Of a stretch of 64,000 bases of DNA, positions 1 through 9,256 are shown piece after piece. The DNA comes from Bacteroidales bacterium (GTDB taxonomy: Bacteria > Bacteroidota > Bacteroidia > Bacteroidales > UBA932). Each line of letters opens with the position of its first letter. Position 1 is the stretch's first letter. The notes under the pieces are model-generated. The model saw only the letters and a list, made by a program, of their open reading frames with translations. It had not been told where the DNA came from and searched no databases. Both the position numbers and the translations under genes were made by a program. The stretch spans positions 1-64,000 of the forward strand of contig JAFRRA010000006.1 in NCBI GenBank assembly GCA_017428325.1. Direction: 5' to 3'.

Positions 1-332
1 GTGTCTCAGTTCCAGTGTGGGGGACCTCCCTCTCAGGACCCCTAAACATCGTCGCTTTGGTAGGCCGTTACCCTACCAACAGGCTAATGTTACGCGAGCC
101 AATCCGTCACCTTCTTGCGAATTTCTTATTGCGAGGATGTCCTCGCCATAATCTATGCGGTGTTAGACCACGTTTCCATGGATTATCCCCCTGTGACGGG
201 CATGTTGCTCACGCGTTACGCACCCTTCCGCCGGTCGCCGGCAGAGTATTGCTACTCCCCGCTGCCCCTCGACTTGCATGTGTTAAGCCTGCCGCTAGCG
301 TTCATCCTGAGCCAGGATCAATCTCTTCATTG
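1..332 (-). rRNA. rrs: 16S ribosomal RNA, 5' part (partial)
   Basis: The reverse complement of this stretch reads as the first ~330 bases of a bacterial small-subunit rRNA. It begins with the conserved GAGATTGATCCTGGCTCAG start region at about 310-328 and runs through helices typical of Bacteroidetes 16S. The gene leaves the window at base 1, so only the 5' fifth is present. The exact mature 5' end is estimated by alignment to the universal start and may be off by a few bases. The protein-like ORFs over this stretch are not genes. Confidence 0.97.
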
Positions 333-483
333 TATAATGTATAAATTTCTAAGTCTGTCCCGCTCGATTCTCAAAAGAATCTGACGCTCTTTTTCTTGGA
401 AAACCTTTTAAAAGGTTTGCTGCTTGTCTTCAATGTGTCAATGAACTTGTCCCGGTCACCAAAAATTTGGCCGAAACGGGCTG

Positions 484-514
484 CAAAGGTAAACACTTTT
501 TTCATACCGCCAAA
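484..514 (-). promoter_or_regulatory. rRNA operon promoter (-33/-7, Bacteroidetes type)
   Basis: On the minus strand, TTTG (511-514) is followed after exactly 19 bp by TACCTTTG (484-491). This matches the Bacteroidetes -33 TTTG / -7 TAnnTTTG promoter. Transcription would start near 477 and give a leader of about 145 nt before the 16S 5' end. The stretch from 333 to 483 is that leader and holds short inverted repeats but no gene. Bases 515-646 are very AT-rich, a common upstream feature of rRNA promoters, and I see no gene there. Confidence 0.8.
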
Positions 515-646
515 TCTTTTTGCAAATATTTTTCAAAAAATTTTTGGCTTTTTACGCAAATCGCCCCTACAGGCATCTGCAGAGGCGATTTTTCTTTGAA
601 AAAATTTTTGAAAATTTTTCTTTGCGGAGTGATTTTTACATCTTTT

Positions 647-1078
647 TTACTCCTTTTTCTCCTTCAGAAGGTCACGGATTTCGGTCAAAAGCTTCTCTTC
701 TGCGGACGGTTCTGCAGGTGCTTCAGGTGCCGGCTCCTCTGCCTTCTTTCTCTTGAGCTTGTTTATTCCCCTAATTACCAGGAAGATAGTGAAGGTAATG
801 ATCAGGAAGGAGATTATGTAATTGATAAACTGGCCGTATTTGAACAGCACAGCCTCCTTTACAACCTCTCCGTTTTCCACTACTGCTTCCTTCAGTGTAA
901 TAGCCAGGGAAGCGAAGTCCTTGCCGCCAATCAGCACGCCAATGCACGGCATAATCAGGTCGTTGACAAGGGAATTGACAATTGCGCCAAAAGCACCGCC
1001 GATAACAACGGCAACAGCCATGTCAACTGCGTTGCCCTTTACGGCGAATTCCTTGAATTCATTGAAAAACTTACTCAT
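647..1078 (-). CDS. mscL: Large-conductance mechanosensitive channel MscL
   Basis: The 143-residue product is an inner-membrane pentameric channel that opens under membrane tension to release solutes during hypo-osmotic shock. It starts with the amphipathic N-terminal helix ([16 protein letters not shown]) followed by the conserved glycine/alanine-rich pore helix TM1 (about 16-45). A periplasmic loop and TM2 (about 83-105) follow, then a charged, Pro/Glu-rich tail and a short C-terminal helical bundle. Length is usual for the family (about 130-150). It is monocistronic, transcribed toward the rRNA promoter region. Assignment is secure. Confidence 0.95.
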   Translation of the reverse strand: MSKFFNEFKEFAVKGNAVDMAVAVVIGGAFGAIVNSLVNDLIMPCIGVLIGGKDFASLAITLKEAVVENGEVVKEAVLFKYGQFINYIISFLIITFTIFLVIRGINKLKRKKAEEPAPEAPAEPSAEEKLLTEIRDLLKEKKE

Positions 1079-1106
1079 ATGCTATATATAAATATATGTA
1101 TAGATT

Positions 1107-1940
1107 CTATTCAATATAAACAGGCTCCCTCATCATCATGGTCTCGAAGTTCACTCCGTACATCTCATATATTGCTGTCTGGACTTTCTCCAGCGGATTC
1201 CTGAATGCGTTGCGGATAAGGAATCCTGGCTTTATCTCCACGACTACCAGGCCGTTCTGACCTCTGTCACCGACCAGTTTCTGAGCATCCTCGGCATTAT
1301 ATACTATCATTTCCCCAATCGCCTCGGGCTTGAAATCATTGAAAGAACGCACAAAAACTTTGCGGTTTAGAGAATCGATCGCGAGTATCGGAGTTACCCT
1401 GTTGGCATTGAAATACTTGTAGTTGCGGAAAGCGATGTCGTCTGTTCCGAATTCTTCAACCAGCTCAGCGACCTTTGATGCGAAAGCGTTTCCATTATCC
1501 ATATCGGCAAAGGAGAACTTGGTAACAAAGGCCTTGCGGGTAAGGTTGTCACCCTCCGCATATACTTGGCTGGAGTTAAAGTCTTCTCCGTTTTTAAGAG
1601 TTATGGATATCAGCCCGTTCGGGAAAGATTTCTGGAGTTTCTTGGGCAAGGCCCGGCCTATCAGAAAATGAATTCCCTGGATATTGTCCGCCTTTATATC
1701 ACTGAAGAAAGTTACAACTGAATCCCCCACCATATATGTCGGCATCTTTATGCTGTCGCACTCCATTATGGCGCTTATGGAAACTACACCGTCCACTCCG
1801 GAGGAGCAGTTGTCATATTTTACGCAAAGAACTCTCAGCGAATCTTTTACATCACCGGCAAACTGTGCTTTTGCTATTCCGGGAATTAGGAGCAAAGCAA
1901 AGAGAAGAGCCAGTGAAAGAATATGTTTTCTGACTATCAT
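1107..1940 (-). CDS. Exported protein with TonB-plug-like C-terminal segment
   Basis: The 277-residue product has a signal peptide (MIVRKHILSLALLFALLLIPGIAKAQ), which is why the internal ATG at 1940 is preferred over an ATG six codons upstream. The middle is unrecognised. Residues about 215-245 (IGEMIVYNAEDAQKLVGDRG then NGLVVVEIK) resemble the loop and last strand of a TonB-receptor plug domain, in which a residue run like 'YGSRGANGVI' is typical. No beta-barrel follows. It may be a free-standing plug-like periplasmic protein; function is unknown. It lies 28 bp from mscL in the same direction. Confidence 0.75.
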   Translation of the reverse strand: MIVRKHILSLALLFALLLIPGIAKAQFAGDVKDSLRVLCVKYDNCSSGVDGVVSISAIMECDSIKMPTYMVGDSVVTFFSDIKADNIQGIHFLIGRALPKKLQKSFPNGLISITLKNGEDFNSSQVYAEGDNLTRKAFVTKFSFADMDNGNAFASKVAELVEEFGTDDIAFRNYKYFNANRVTPILAIDSLNRKVFVRSFNDFKPEAIGEMIVYNAEDAQKLVGDRGQNGLVVVEIKPGFLIRNAFRNPLEKVQTAIYEMYGVNFETMMMREPVYIE

Positions 1941-2024
1941 AATTACAAATATAACCATTTCCCCGCAAAGGGCTCAGGATTGCCGCATTTTTAGTAACTT
2001 CGCTAAAAATCAAAAACCAACGTA

Positions 2025-3995
2025 ATGTCAGACAACAACACAAAGCAGAAGCCTGAATACAAACCGCTTCTGAAACCGGAAAAAACGTACAGGGAAGCTA
2101 CCGCATACAGTGTCACCATAGGATTGGTGATGACTATAATCTTCTCGGCGGCAGCCGCTTATCTTGGACTCAAAGTGGGCCAGGTATTCGAGGCGGCCAT
2201 CCCTATCGCGATTATAGCAGTGGGCCTTTCCACCGCAATGAAGAGGAAGAACGCCCTAGGGGAGAATGTGATAATCCAGTCCATAGGAGCATGCTCCGGA
2301 GGTATCGTGGCGGGAGCCATATTCACACTGCCGGCCCTGTATATTCTCCAGGAAAAATATCCCGAGATCCAGGTGGACTTCATAAAGGTATTCCTCTCCA
2401 GCCTCCTGGGAGGCGTACTGGGAATCCTGTTCCTGATTCCGTTCCGCAAGTACTTTGTAAAGGACAAGGATGGAGACTATCCTTTCCCAGAAGCAACCGC
2501 CACCACCCAGGTCATCAAGAGCGGAGAGGGAGACAGCGGCGGAGCCAAGCTCCTGCTTATCAGCGGACTTATTGGAGGTCTCTACGATTTCATAGTGGCA
2601 TCCTTCGGTTGGTGGAGCGAGACAATCTACACCACAGCCACCCATTGGGGAAGCGTGATTGCAGACAAGACCAAGCTGATGGTAAAATACAATGTGGGAG
2701 CGGCCGTGCTTGGTTTGGGCTATATCATCGGACTCAAATACGCTTTCATCATTTGCTGCGGATCGTTCCTTGTCTGGTTCGTAATCATTCCGCTTATGAG
2801 CTGGCTCTGCGGACCTGACACCGTTACCTTCCTGGGAACCACTTTCGACGGTGTTGCCAATATGGGTCCTGAGATGATTTTCAAGACCTATGCGCGCCAG
2901 ATAGGTATCGGAGGCATCGCGGTTGCGGGAATCATCGGCATTATCAAGTCTTCCGGAGTTATCAAATCCGCTTTCGGACTGGCAGCCAAGAGTTTCTCCA
3001 AGAAGGGCGGAGCCCAGACCGAAGAAATCAGAACCCAGAGAGACCTCAGCATGAAGATAATTGCCTGGGGTGTAATCCTGGCTCTTGCTGCAACGTTCAT
3101 ATTCTTCTACTTTGGAGTTATTCCGGACGGAAACAAGCTTCTTCTCGCAATAGTGGCTCTTCTGATTGTCGCGATAATAGCCTTCCTTTTCACGACTGTT
3201 GCGGCAAACGCAATTGCAATCGTGGGCAGCAACCCTGTCAGCGGAATGACGCTTATGACACTGATTCTGGGTTCTGTTGTGCTGGTTGCCTGCGGCCTTA
3301 ACGGAGTGCCGGGAATGGTGGCGTCCCTGATTATCGGAGGAGTTGTCTGCACGGCCCTTAGCGTTGCCGGAAGCTTTATCACGGACCTTAAGATCGGATA
3401 CTGGATCGGCAACACTCCTAAGGTCCAGGAGAGCTGGAAGTTCATCGGAACACTCGTTGCCGCAGCTACTGTAGGCGGTGTTATGATCGTGCTCAACAAG
3501 ACCTACGGATTCACCGGAGAGGAAGCCCTCGTGGCACCTCAGGCAAACGCTATGGCCGCTGTCATCGAGCCACTTATGAGCGGACAGGGAGCACCTTGGC
3601 TGCTCTACGGAATCGGTGCCGTCATCGCCCTTATCCTCAACTTCTGCAAGGTTCCTGCACTGGCTTTCGCCCTGGGTATGTTCATCCCTATAGACCTCAA
3701 CCTGCCTCTGCTTGCCGGCGGTGCGATCGCCTGGTATGTAGGCTCAAGAAGCAAGGACAAGGCTCTAAACGAGGCCAGAGTTAACAAGGGAACCCTGCTT
3801 GCCAGCGGATTCATCGCAGGCGGCGCCCTTATGGGAGTAGTCTCCGCGATACTGAAGTTTGCGGGCAAGGACTTCTATGCAAAGGAATGGGCCGAGACCG
3901 GAAGTTCCCAGGCCGTTGCCATCTTGGCTTACCTGGCAGTCGCAGCCTTCCTGATCATCTCGTCGCTGAGAGCAAAAGCACCTAAGAAACAGTAA
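2025..3995 (+). CDS. Oligopeptide transporter, OPT family
   Basis: The 656-residue protein is an integral inner-membrane transporter of the OPT/YSL superfamily, predicted to import small peptides by proton coupling. The N-terminus carries the family signature region (YSVTIGLVMTIIFSAAAAYL then GLKVGQVFEAAIPIAI). About 14-16 hydrophobic segments alternate through the rest, with the typical late NFCKVPALAFALGMFIPIDL-like motif near residue 540. Length fits bacterial OPT proteins (600-700). It is divergent from the plug-like gene and is followed 12 bp later by pepT. The pair forms a likely operon for uptake and cleavage of peptides. Confidence 0.92.
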   Translation: MSDNNTKQKPEYKPLLKPEKTYREATAYSVTIGLVMTIIFSAAAAYLGLKVGQVFEAAIPIAIIAVGLSTAMKRKNALGENVIIQSIGACSGGIVAGAIFTLPALYILQEKYPEIQVDFIKVFLSSLLGGVLGILFLIPFRKYFVKDKDGDYPFPEATATTQVIKSGEGDSGGAKLLLISGLIGGLYDFIVASFGWWSETIYTTATHWGSVIADKTKLMVKYNVGAAVLGLGYIIGLKYAFIICCGSFLVWFVIIPLMSWLCGPDTVTFLGTTFDGVANMGPEMIFKTYARQIGIGGIAVAGIIGIIKSSGVIKSAFGLAAKSFSKKGGAQTEEIRTQRDLSMKIIAWGVILALAATFIFFYFGVIPDGNKLLLAIVALLIVAIIAFLFTTVAANAIAIVGSNPVSGMTLMTLILGSVVLVACGLNGVPGMVASLIIGGVVCTALSVAGSFITDLKIGYWIGNTPKVQESWKFIGTLVAAATVGGVMIVLNKTYGFTGEEALVAPQANAMAAVIEPLMSGQGAPWLLYGIGAVIALILNFCKVPALAFALGMFIPIDLNLPLLAGGAIAWYVGSRSKDKALNEARVNKGTLLASGFIAGGALMGVVSAILKFAGKDFYAKEWAETGSSQAVAILAYLAVAAFLIISSLRAKAPKKQ

Positions 3996-4007
3996 AATAC
4001 ACTCAAT

Positions 4008-5240
4008 ATGGAAAAAGTACAAGACAAATTCCTGAGATATGTGGGCGTATGGACCACATCCGATCCTGAAAGCCAGACGGCTCCTTCAACGGCAAGGCAG
4101 TTCGACCTTCTGAACATGCTGGCCAAGGAGCTCAAGACGATGGGCGTTAAGGTAAAGGTTACAGCCAAGGGAGTGCTTATGGCAACCATCCCGTCCAACC
4201 TTCCTAAACCGAAGAAGGGAGAAAAGAAAGCCCCTGTCATCGGCTTCATAGCCCACGTGGACACGGCTCCGGATGCTGAAGGCAAGGACATCAAGCCTCA
4301 GATTATCCCTAACTACAACGGAAAGGACATCATCCTCAACAAGGCAAAGAAGGTAAAGCTTTCAACCGCCCTCTTCCCTGAACTCAAGGAGTTCAAGGGC
4401 CAGACACTTATCACCACGGACGGAACCACCCTCCTCGGAGCGGATGACAAGGCCGGTGTAGCGGAGATCATGTGCGCAGCCGAGTATATGATGACACATC
4501 CTGAGTTCAAGCACGGAACCATCAAGATTTCCTTCACCCCTGACGAGGAAATCGGACGCGGAGTGGAGAACTTCTCCGTCAAGGACTTCGGAGCGGATTT
4601 CGCCTACACTATGGACGGCGGTGCAGTGGGAGAGCTGGAGTTCGAGAACTTCAATGCGGCCTCAGCCAAGATAGAGATCCAGGGCTGCAACATCCATCCG
4701 GGCTATGCCAAGGACAAGATGGTTAACGCCATTCTGGTTGCCAACGAGATACTCGCCCTGCTTCCTCCAAAGGAAAGGCCGGAGCACACCTGCAAGTACC
4801 AGGGATTCTTCCACGTCGTGGGCTTCAACGGAACCGTTGAGAACGCATCGTTGAGCATTATCATCAGAGACCACGACACCAAGAAGTTCAACGCCCGCAA
4901 GAGGCTCTTTACCACCATCCAGAACAAGATGGACCGCAAATACGGCAAGGGCGTGGTAAAGATCACCGTCAAGGACCAGTACTTCAATATGAGGAAGATC
5001 GTGGAGCCTAAGTACTATGTTGTCCAGAGGGCCATCGACGCGATGAAGAAGGCGGGCATAAAGCCGAAGATCCAGCCAATCCGCGGCGGTACTGACGGCG
5101 CAATGCTGAGCTTCCGCGGCCTTCCTTGCCCTAACATCTTTGCCGGAGGACTCAACTTCCACGGCAAGCTGGAATACGTTTCCGTAGAAAGCATGGAAAA
5201 AGCCACCCAGGTAGTCCTCAACATCGCCGAGGCCAGATAG
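4008..5240 (+). CDS. pepT: Peptidase T (tripeptide aminopeptidase)
   Basis: The 410-residue M20-family zinc metallopeptidase removes the N-terminal residue from tripeptides in the cytoplasm. Visible metal-site motifs are HVDTAPD near residue 84, TDGTTLLGADDKAG near 140 with the bridging Asp, and FTPDEEIGRG near 175 with the catalytic Glu. The RGGTDGA motif near 360 and a late His (NFHGKLE) complete the site. Length matches E. coli PepT (408). It sits 12 bp after the OPT transporter, which fits hydrolysis of imported peptides. A hairpin terminator follows. Confidence 0.95.
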   Translation: MEKVQDKFLRYVGVWTTSDPESQTAPSTARQFDLLNMLAKELKTMGVKVKVTAKGVLMATIPSNLPKPKKGEKKAPVIGFIAHVDTAPDAEGKDIKPQIIPNYNGKDIILNKAKKVKLSTALFPELKEFKGQTLITTDGTTLLGADDKAGVAEIMCAAEYMMTHPEFKHGTIKISFTPDEEIGRGVENFSVKDFGADFAYTMDGGAVGELEFENFNAASAKIEIQGCNIHPGYAKDKMVNAILVANEILALLPPKERPEHTCKYQGFFHVVGFNGTVENASLSIIIRDHDTKKFNARKRLFTTIQNKMDRKYGKGVVKITVKDQYFNMRKIVEPKYYVVQRAIDAMKKAGIKPKIQPIRGGTDGAMLSFRGLPCPNIFAGGLNFHGKLEYVSVESMEKATQVVLNIAEAR

Positions 5241-5260
5241 TCACCAGTAAAACAAAAAAG

Positions 5261-5287
5261 AAAAGGAGGCTTTACGGCCTCCTTTTT
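5261..5287. terminator. Bidirectional rho-independent terminator
   Basis: AAAAGGAGGC and GCCTCCTTTTT form a GC-rich stem with a short TTTACG loop, flanked by A-rich sequence on the left and T-rich sequence on the right. It lies between the convergent pepT and DUF6515 genes and can end transcription from both sides. Confidence 0.85.
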
Positions 5288-5304
5288 CTTATAGCTTAAA
5301 TCTG

Positions 5305-6498
5305 TTACCTGTAGATTCCGACGGCGCGGAAGTACCAGCTGTTGGCGTTGGAGTACACGTACTCGAAGATGGAATTTCCGACAATGTAGTATACTGATCC
5401 GTCGTATACGATTTCCTTGTAGTCGCTTGGCATGTCGTAGAGGACTGCTCCGTCAGGTGCATTTACGACCTGAAGCTCGTAGCTGTTGACCTGGACATAG
5501 AAGTTAGCGTAGGAGTCCACATAATAGGTTCTGGTGTGGATGCCTGAATAGAAATCGTAGTCAACTTCGTACAGGTAAGGAGCAATGTCTGAGATCGGGA
5601 TTCTGGTTCCTACCGGAGGCCTGTGCACGTTGTAGTAACCGTAAGCGTGCCAGTACCATACTCCGCTCCAGAAATACATGCTCATACCGTTGATCCTGTA
5701 CTTGTAATAGTGACGAGGACGGGTGAGGAAGCGCAGTCCGAGATCGAAGTCGATGTGGATTGCAGAAGGGCGGTGGATAATCCTGCCGTCGCGGAACGGG
5801 TTGTAGCCCAGGTGACGGTTAGGGTTGGCCCTGTCGAACTTAGGTGCTGGAGGGAGCTTGGTGGCGGAGTTGCCGCCTCTTCCTGCATAGTAGGTTGGAC
5901 GAGGACCTTCGGTTCCAGGACGGTTGGTTACATTGCCGTTTGGCTTGCGATCCTTATCAGGACGGGTCTCTGGACGGTTGTTGTTCGGCTTATTGTCCGG
6001 GCGGTTATTGATATTGCCGTTATTTGGACGGTTGTTGTCCGGACGGTTGGTTACGTTGCCGTTGTTTGGACGGTTATTGTTTGGACGGTTGTTGACATTG
6101 CCGTTGTTCGGCTTGTTGTCCTTGTTGCGGGTATCAATTCCGCTCTGAGTGCGGACATTGCCCATATGATCTTTGTAATTCCTTCCAGTGTTTGCCCCGG
6201 AGTTGTCTCTTCTGCTCACATTCGCATTACGGTCGGAAGAAGTCTTCCTGTCGGTAGACGTGTTGCGGTTCTGTGGAGTAGAAGTTTTGCGGTCCTGATT
6301 CTGAACAGAAGGAGTATTCCTCTGACCAGAAGCGGAGGCTGGAGCAACCACTTTGTCTCTGGAAGGAGCTTTCTGTGCAGCGGTACCGGAAGTGTTCTTC
6401 CTCGTAGAAGACTGTGCCATTGCCTCAAAAGAAGCAGAAACCGTTAATGTCATTGCCAGTGCGGCAACCAGGACATTGTAGAATCTGATAGTTTTCAT
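5305..6498 (-). CDS. DUF6515-family secreted protein with Asn/Arg/Pro-rich repeat
   Basis: The 397-residue product starts with a signal peptide (MKTIRFYNVLVAALAMTLTV..., cleavage after MAQ), so the internal ATG at 6498 is chosen. Residues about 30-210 are low-complexity. First comes a Ser/Thr/Gln-rich part, then tandem units of the form NNRPNNGNV/NNRPDNKP, encoded at about 5925-6120 by near-repeats of roughly 20 bp. The C-terminal half is aromatic-rich, with several YYY/WYW clusters and YDMPSDYKEI, as in DUF6515 proteins of Bacteroidetes. It is probably envelope-associated; function is unknown. The repeat tract could vary in length between strains. Confidence 0.85.
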   Translation of the reverse strand: MKTIRFYNVLVAALAMTLTVSASFEAMAQSSTRKNTSGTAAQKAPSRDKVVAPASASGQRNTPSVQNQDRKTSTPQNRNTSTDRKTSSDRNANVSRRDNSGANTGRNYKDHMGNVRTQSGIDTRNKDNKPNNGNVNNRPNNNRPNNGNVTNRPDNNRPNNGNINNRPDNKPNNNRPETRPDKDRKPNGNVTNRPGTEGPRPTYYAGRGGNSATKLPPAPKFDRANPNRHLGYNPFRDGRIIHRPSAIHIDFDLGLRFLTRPRHYYKYRINGMSMYFWSGVWYWHAYGYYNVHRPPVGTRIPISDIAPYLYEVDYDFYSGIHTRTYYVDSYANFYVQVNSYELQVVNAPDGAVLYDMPSDYKEIVYDGSVYYIVGNSIFEYVYSNANSWYFRAVGIYR

Positions 6499-6590
6499 AG
6501 CTTTTGGTTTTAAGAGGTTAATACTTACAATTCTATATTGCAAAAGGCTTGCCAATATTTTACCTCTTATGTATTTGCCTCTAAATCAGA

Positions 6591-7844
6591 CTAATCGTAA
6601 AGATAATATTTGCTGCTTTTCTCCTTGAAGCCCTTCTCGTCCTTCTCGAAAAACTCCTTGATGCTTTCCCATGTATAGGTCTTGGAGAAGGTCTTGCGGA
6701 TGTAGTCAGATCCGCATACGATATCGAACATGCGGAACCTTCCCTTGTCGCAGTTTTCAAAGGTCTTCTTGTCCGGATATAGCTTTGCAAGTTCCTGCAT
6801 AACCAGGAACTGGATCTCCACAAGGCGGGCCTTTGAGTAATCGGTGATGAAAACCTGGACTCCGCTGCAGTACAGCCCCTGCTTCTTGCCAAAGTAAGGA
6901 GTCTCGTAGATCGTACGGAAACGGACTCCCGGAAGATTGAGGGCGTTCATGTTTTCGCAAAGTTTCTTGCCGTCTATCCATTCTGCCACGAAGAGCTGGA
7001 ACGGAAGCGTATAGCCCACGCCTTCGGAAATGTAGCCGAGTTCTCCCATAATGCCGCTTACCGGATAATAGTAGGCGTTCACAATCTGCGGAACCTGAGG
7101 AGAAGGAAGAATCCAAGGAAGCTTTGTGTCCTCATATAGCATATTCCTGTGCCATCCCTCCATCGGGATTACTGTAAGCTTGCACTGAACCCCGTTCTTG
7201 AGCATCTTCTCGCCGTTAAGCATCTTTGCCAGCTCACCCAATGTAAGTCCGTAGATGTAAGGTATCTTGAACTGGCTCACGAAGGAGTAGAATCCGTCCT
7301 CGACAAGATTGCCCTCTACCCTTTCTCCGCCCAGCGGATTAGGCCTGTCCAGTACGATGAACTCCTTGCCGGCCTCAGCGCAGGCCTCCATCATAAGTCC
7401 CATTGAACTGACGAAGGTATAGCTGCGGCATCCTATATCCTGGATATCGAACACAACTGCATCCACGTTGCTCAGAAACTCCGGAGAAGGCTTGCGGTTC
7501 TTGCCGTAAACGGAATAAACAGGAATTCCCGTGGCGGAGTCTTTGGCGTCCTTTACAGTTGCGCCGGCATAGATATCACCTCTGACCCCATGCTCCGGAG
7601 CGTAGAGAGCCACCAGCTTGACATCCGGAGCATTGTGCAGGATGTCTATAGTGGAATTAAGTTCGGAATCCACTCCGGTAGGATTAGTCAGAAGACCTAT
7701 CTTCTTTCCCTTGACGGCCTTGAAGCCACTGTCGCGGAGCACCTCAACACCCGGCTTTACCTTCTCTTTCTTGCACTTGTGCTCCTGGGCAATCATCGGC
7801 GATGCAATCAAAACTGCAAGCGCCCAAATCAATATCTTTTTCAT
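6591..7844 (-). CDS. namZ: Exo-beta-N-acetylmuramidase NamZ-like (DUF1343)
   Basis: The 417-residue exported protein has a signal peptide (MKKILIWALAVLIASPMIAQ) and a full-length DUF1343 domain. That family includes NamZ, which removes terminal MurNAc from peptidoglycan fragments. Recognisable parts are KKIGLLTNPTGVD, APEHGVRGD with the proposed catalytic Glu, VFDIQDIGCRSYT, LDRPNPLGG and EGVGYTLPF. It is the last gene of a run with an AmpG-like permease and a SpoIID-domain protein, which supports a role in wall turnover and muropeptide recycling. The gap to the permease gene is 23 bp. Confidence 0.92.
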   Translation of the reverse strand: MKKILIWALAVLIASPMIAQEHKCKKEKVKPGVEVLRDSGFKAVKGKKIGLLTNPTGVDSELNSTIDILHNAPDVKLVALYAPEHGVRGDIYAGATVKDAKDSATGIPVYSVYGKNRKPSPEFLSNVDAVVFDIQDIGCRSYTFVSSMGLMMEACAEAGKEFIVLDRPNPLGGERVEGNLVEDGFYSFVSQFKIPYIYGLTLGELAKMLNGEKMLKNGVQCKLTVIPMEGWHRNMLYEDTKLPWILPSPQVPQIVNAYYYPVSGIMGELGYISEGVGYTLPFQLFVAEWIDGKKLCENMNALNLPGVRFRTIYETPYFGKKQGLYCSGVQVFITDYSKARLVEIQFLVMQELAKLYPDKKTFENCDKGRFRMFDIVCGSDYIRKTFSKTYTWESIKEFFEKDEKGFKEKSSKYYLYD

Positions 7845-7867
7845 GTCTCTTTTGTTTTTCTCAGCGA

Positions 7868-9244
7868 TTATTTCTTTCCGTACTGTGCATCAACTTTCCT
7901 CTTGGCAAGGAATGTTACAATCATCGTGGCGATACCGCAGGCAACGACAATCCAGAAGAATGTCTTGTATCCGACAGCCATCTGGAGGTCTCCGGCAAAG
8001 AATCCCGGAACCATCATACTGGCTGCCATAAATGCCGTGCAGATTGCATAGTGGGATGTCTTGAAGGATCCTTCACTAAGATACATCATAAACAGCATGT
8101 AGGCCGTGAATCCGAAGCCGTAGCCAAACTGCTCGATTGCTATCGCGATAATGATTGCAATCATATTGGTAGGCTGGAAAATAGCCAGATAGCAGAAGGT
8201 AAGGCAAGGCAGGATCATGCAGGCGGCCATAGGCCAGAGGGCCTTCTTTAGACCAACCCTTGAGGCATAGATACCACCGAGAATTCCTCCGGCAAGAAGC
8301 GCTATAACGCCAACTGTTCCGTAAGCCACTCCTATGCTCTCGGTAGGAAGCTGCAGACCTCCTCCTATGAAAGAACCGTCTACTAGACTTTCTGTACGGG
8401 CGTCTTTCAGGAACGGCATGATCATCTTGATCAGGAATGCTTCAGGAAGCCTGTACAACAGCATGAAAGCTATACCCAGCCATACCAGAGGTTTCTTGAA
8501 GAAAGTGGCGAAAGACTGTCCGAAATCGGACCAGATTCCCTTTTTCTTTCCGTTCTCGTCATACTGGATATTCGGCTTGTCATTCTTTGAACGGGGAACT
8601 GCGAATGTATGATACAGGGTCACAAGACCAAAGATCACGGCAGTAATGACCATTGTCCAGAACCAGGCTCTCGGAATGTCTCCCTTCTTTTCCAGAAGGC
8701 CGGCGATGAATACCAGGACACCCTGTCCGAACACGGAGGAAATCCTGTAGAATGTACTCCTGATTCCCACAAACGCGCTCTGCTGGTTCTGCGGCAGGGC
8801 AAGCATGTAGAATCCGTCTGCTGCAATATCGTGGGTAGCTGAAGCGAAGGCTGTTACCAGGAAGATTATCAATGTAGTGTAGAACAGGCTTATGCTGGTG
8901 GACTTGGCTGCGATCGTAGCGGCATCCGGCCTCGGCAACGTTACCGCCAGGAGAATGAACGCAGCACTCATCAGAATCTGCATAAACAGTATCCACCATC
9001 TCTTGGTCTTAACAATATCTACAAACGGTCCCCAGGCAAACTTAAGCAGCCACGGCAGATACAGAAGGCTGGTAAACCTTGCGTTCTGGTCATTTGGAAC
9101 TCCCAGGTTGGTGAACATCAGGACTGAAATCGTGTTCACGATGAAGTAAGGGATTCCCTCTGCGAAATACAGGGTCGGAACCCAGAGCCAAGGATTCCTC
9201 TTTGTCTCTTTCTGAGGGATTGAAGGGTTGTTCAATTTGTCCAT
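7868..9244 (-). CDS. ampG: AmpG-like muropeptide permease (MFS)
   Basis: The 458-residue major-facilitator protein has about 12 hydrophobic segments. Its N-terminus (LYFAEGIPYFIVNTISVLMF) and LPWLLKFAWGPFVDIVKTKR are characteristic of AmpG, the inner-membrane importer of anhydro-muropeptides. ATHDIAADGFYM in TM4 is also AmpG-like. It lies between namZ and the DUF4922-SpoIID gene in one operon, consistent with recovery of wall fragments from the periplasm. The substrate is inferred from family and context; other MFS sugar transporters are less likely. Confidence 0.88.
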   Translation of the reverse strand: MDKLNNPSIPQKETKRNPWLWVPTLYFAEGIPYFIVNTISVLMFTNLGVPNDQNARFTSLLYLPWLLKFAWGPFVDIVKTKRWWILFMQILMSAAFILLAVTLPRPDAATIAAKSTSISLFYTTLIIFLVTAFASATHDIAADGFYMLALPQNQQSAFVGIRSTFYRISSVFGQGVLVFIAGLLEKKGDIPRAWFWTMVITAVIFGLVTLYHTFAVPRSKNDKPNIQYDENGKKKGIWSDFGQSFATFFKKPLVWLGIAFMLLYRLPEAFLIKMIMPFLKDARTESLVDGSFIGGGLQLPTESIGVAYGTVGVIALLAGGILGGIYASRVGLKKALWPMAACMILPCLTFCYLAIFQPTNMIAIIIAIAIEQFGYGFGFTAYMLFMMYLSEGSFKTSHYAICTAFMAASMMVPGFFAGDLQMAVGYKTFFWIVVACGIATMIVTFLAKRKVDAQYGKK

Positions 9245-9256
9245 AATATCTAATCT

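Noticed and set aside
467..1204. Plus-strand ORF over mscL and the rRNA promoter region
   Set aside because: It overlaps the secure mscL gene on the other strand and the rRNA upstream region, and its translation has no domain.
5925..6120. CRISPR-like array of ~20-bp repeats
   Set aside because: The repeats are in frame and encode the Asn/Arg/Pro tract of the DUF6515 protein; there is no leader, no fixed spacer length and no cas gene.
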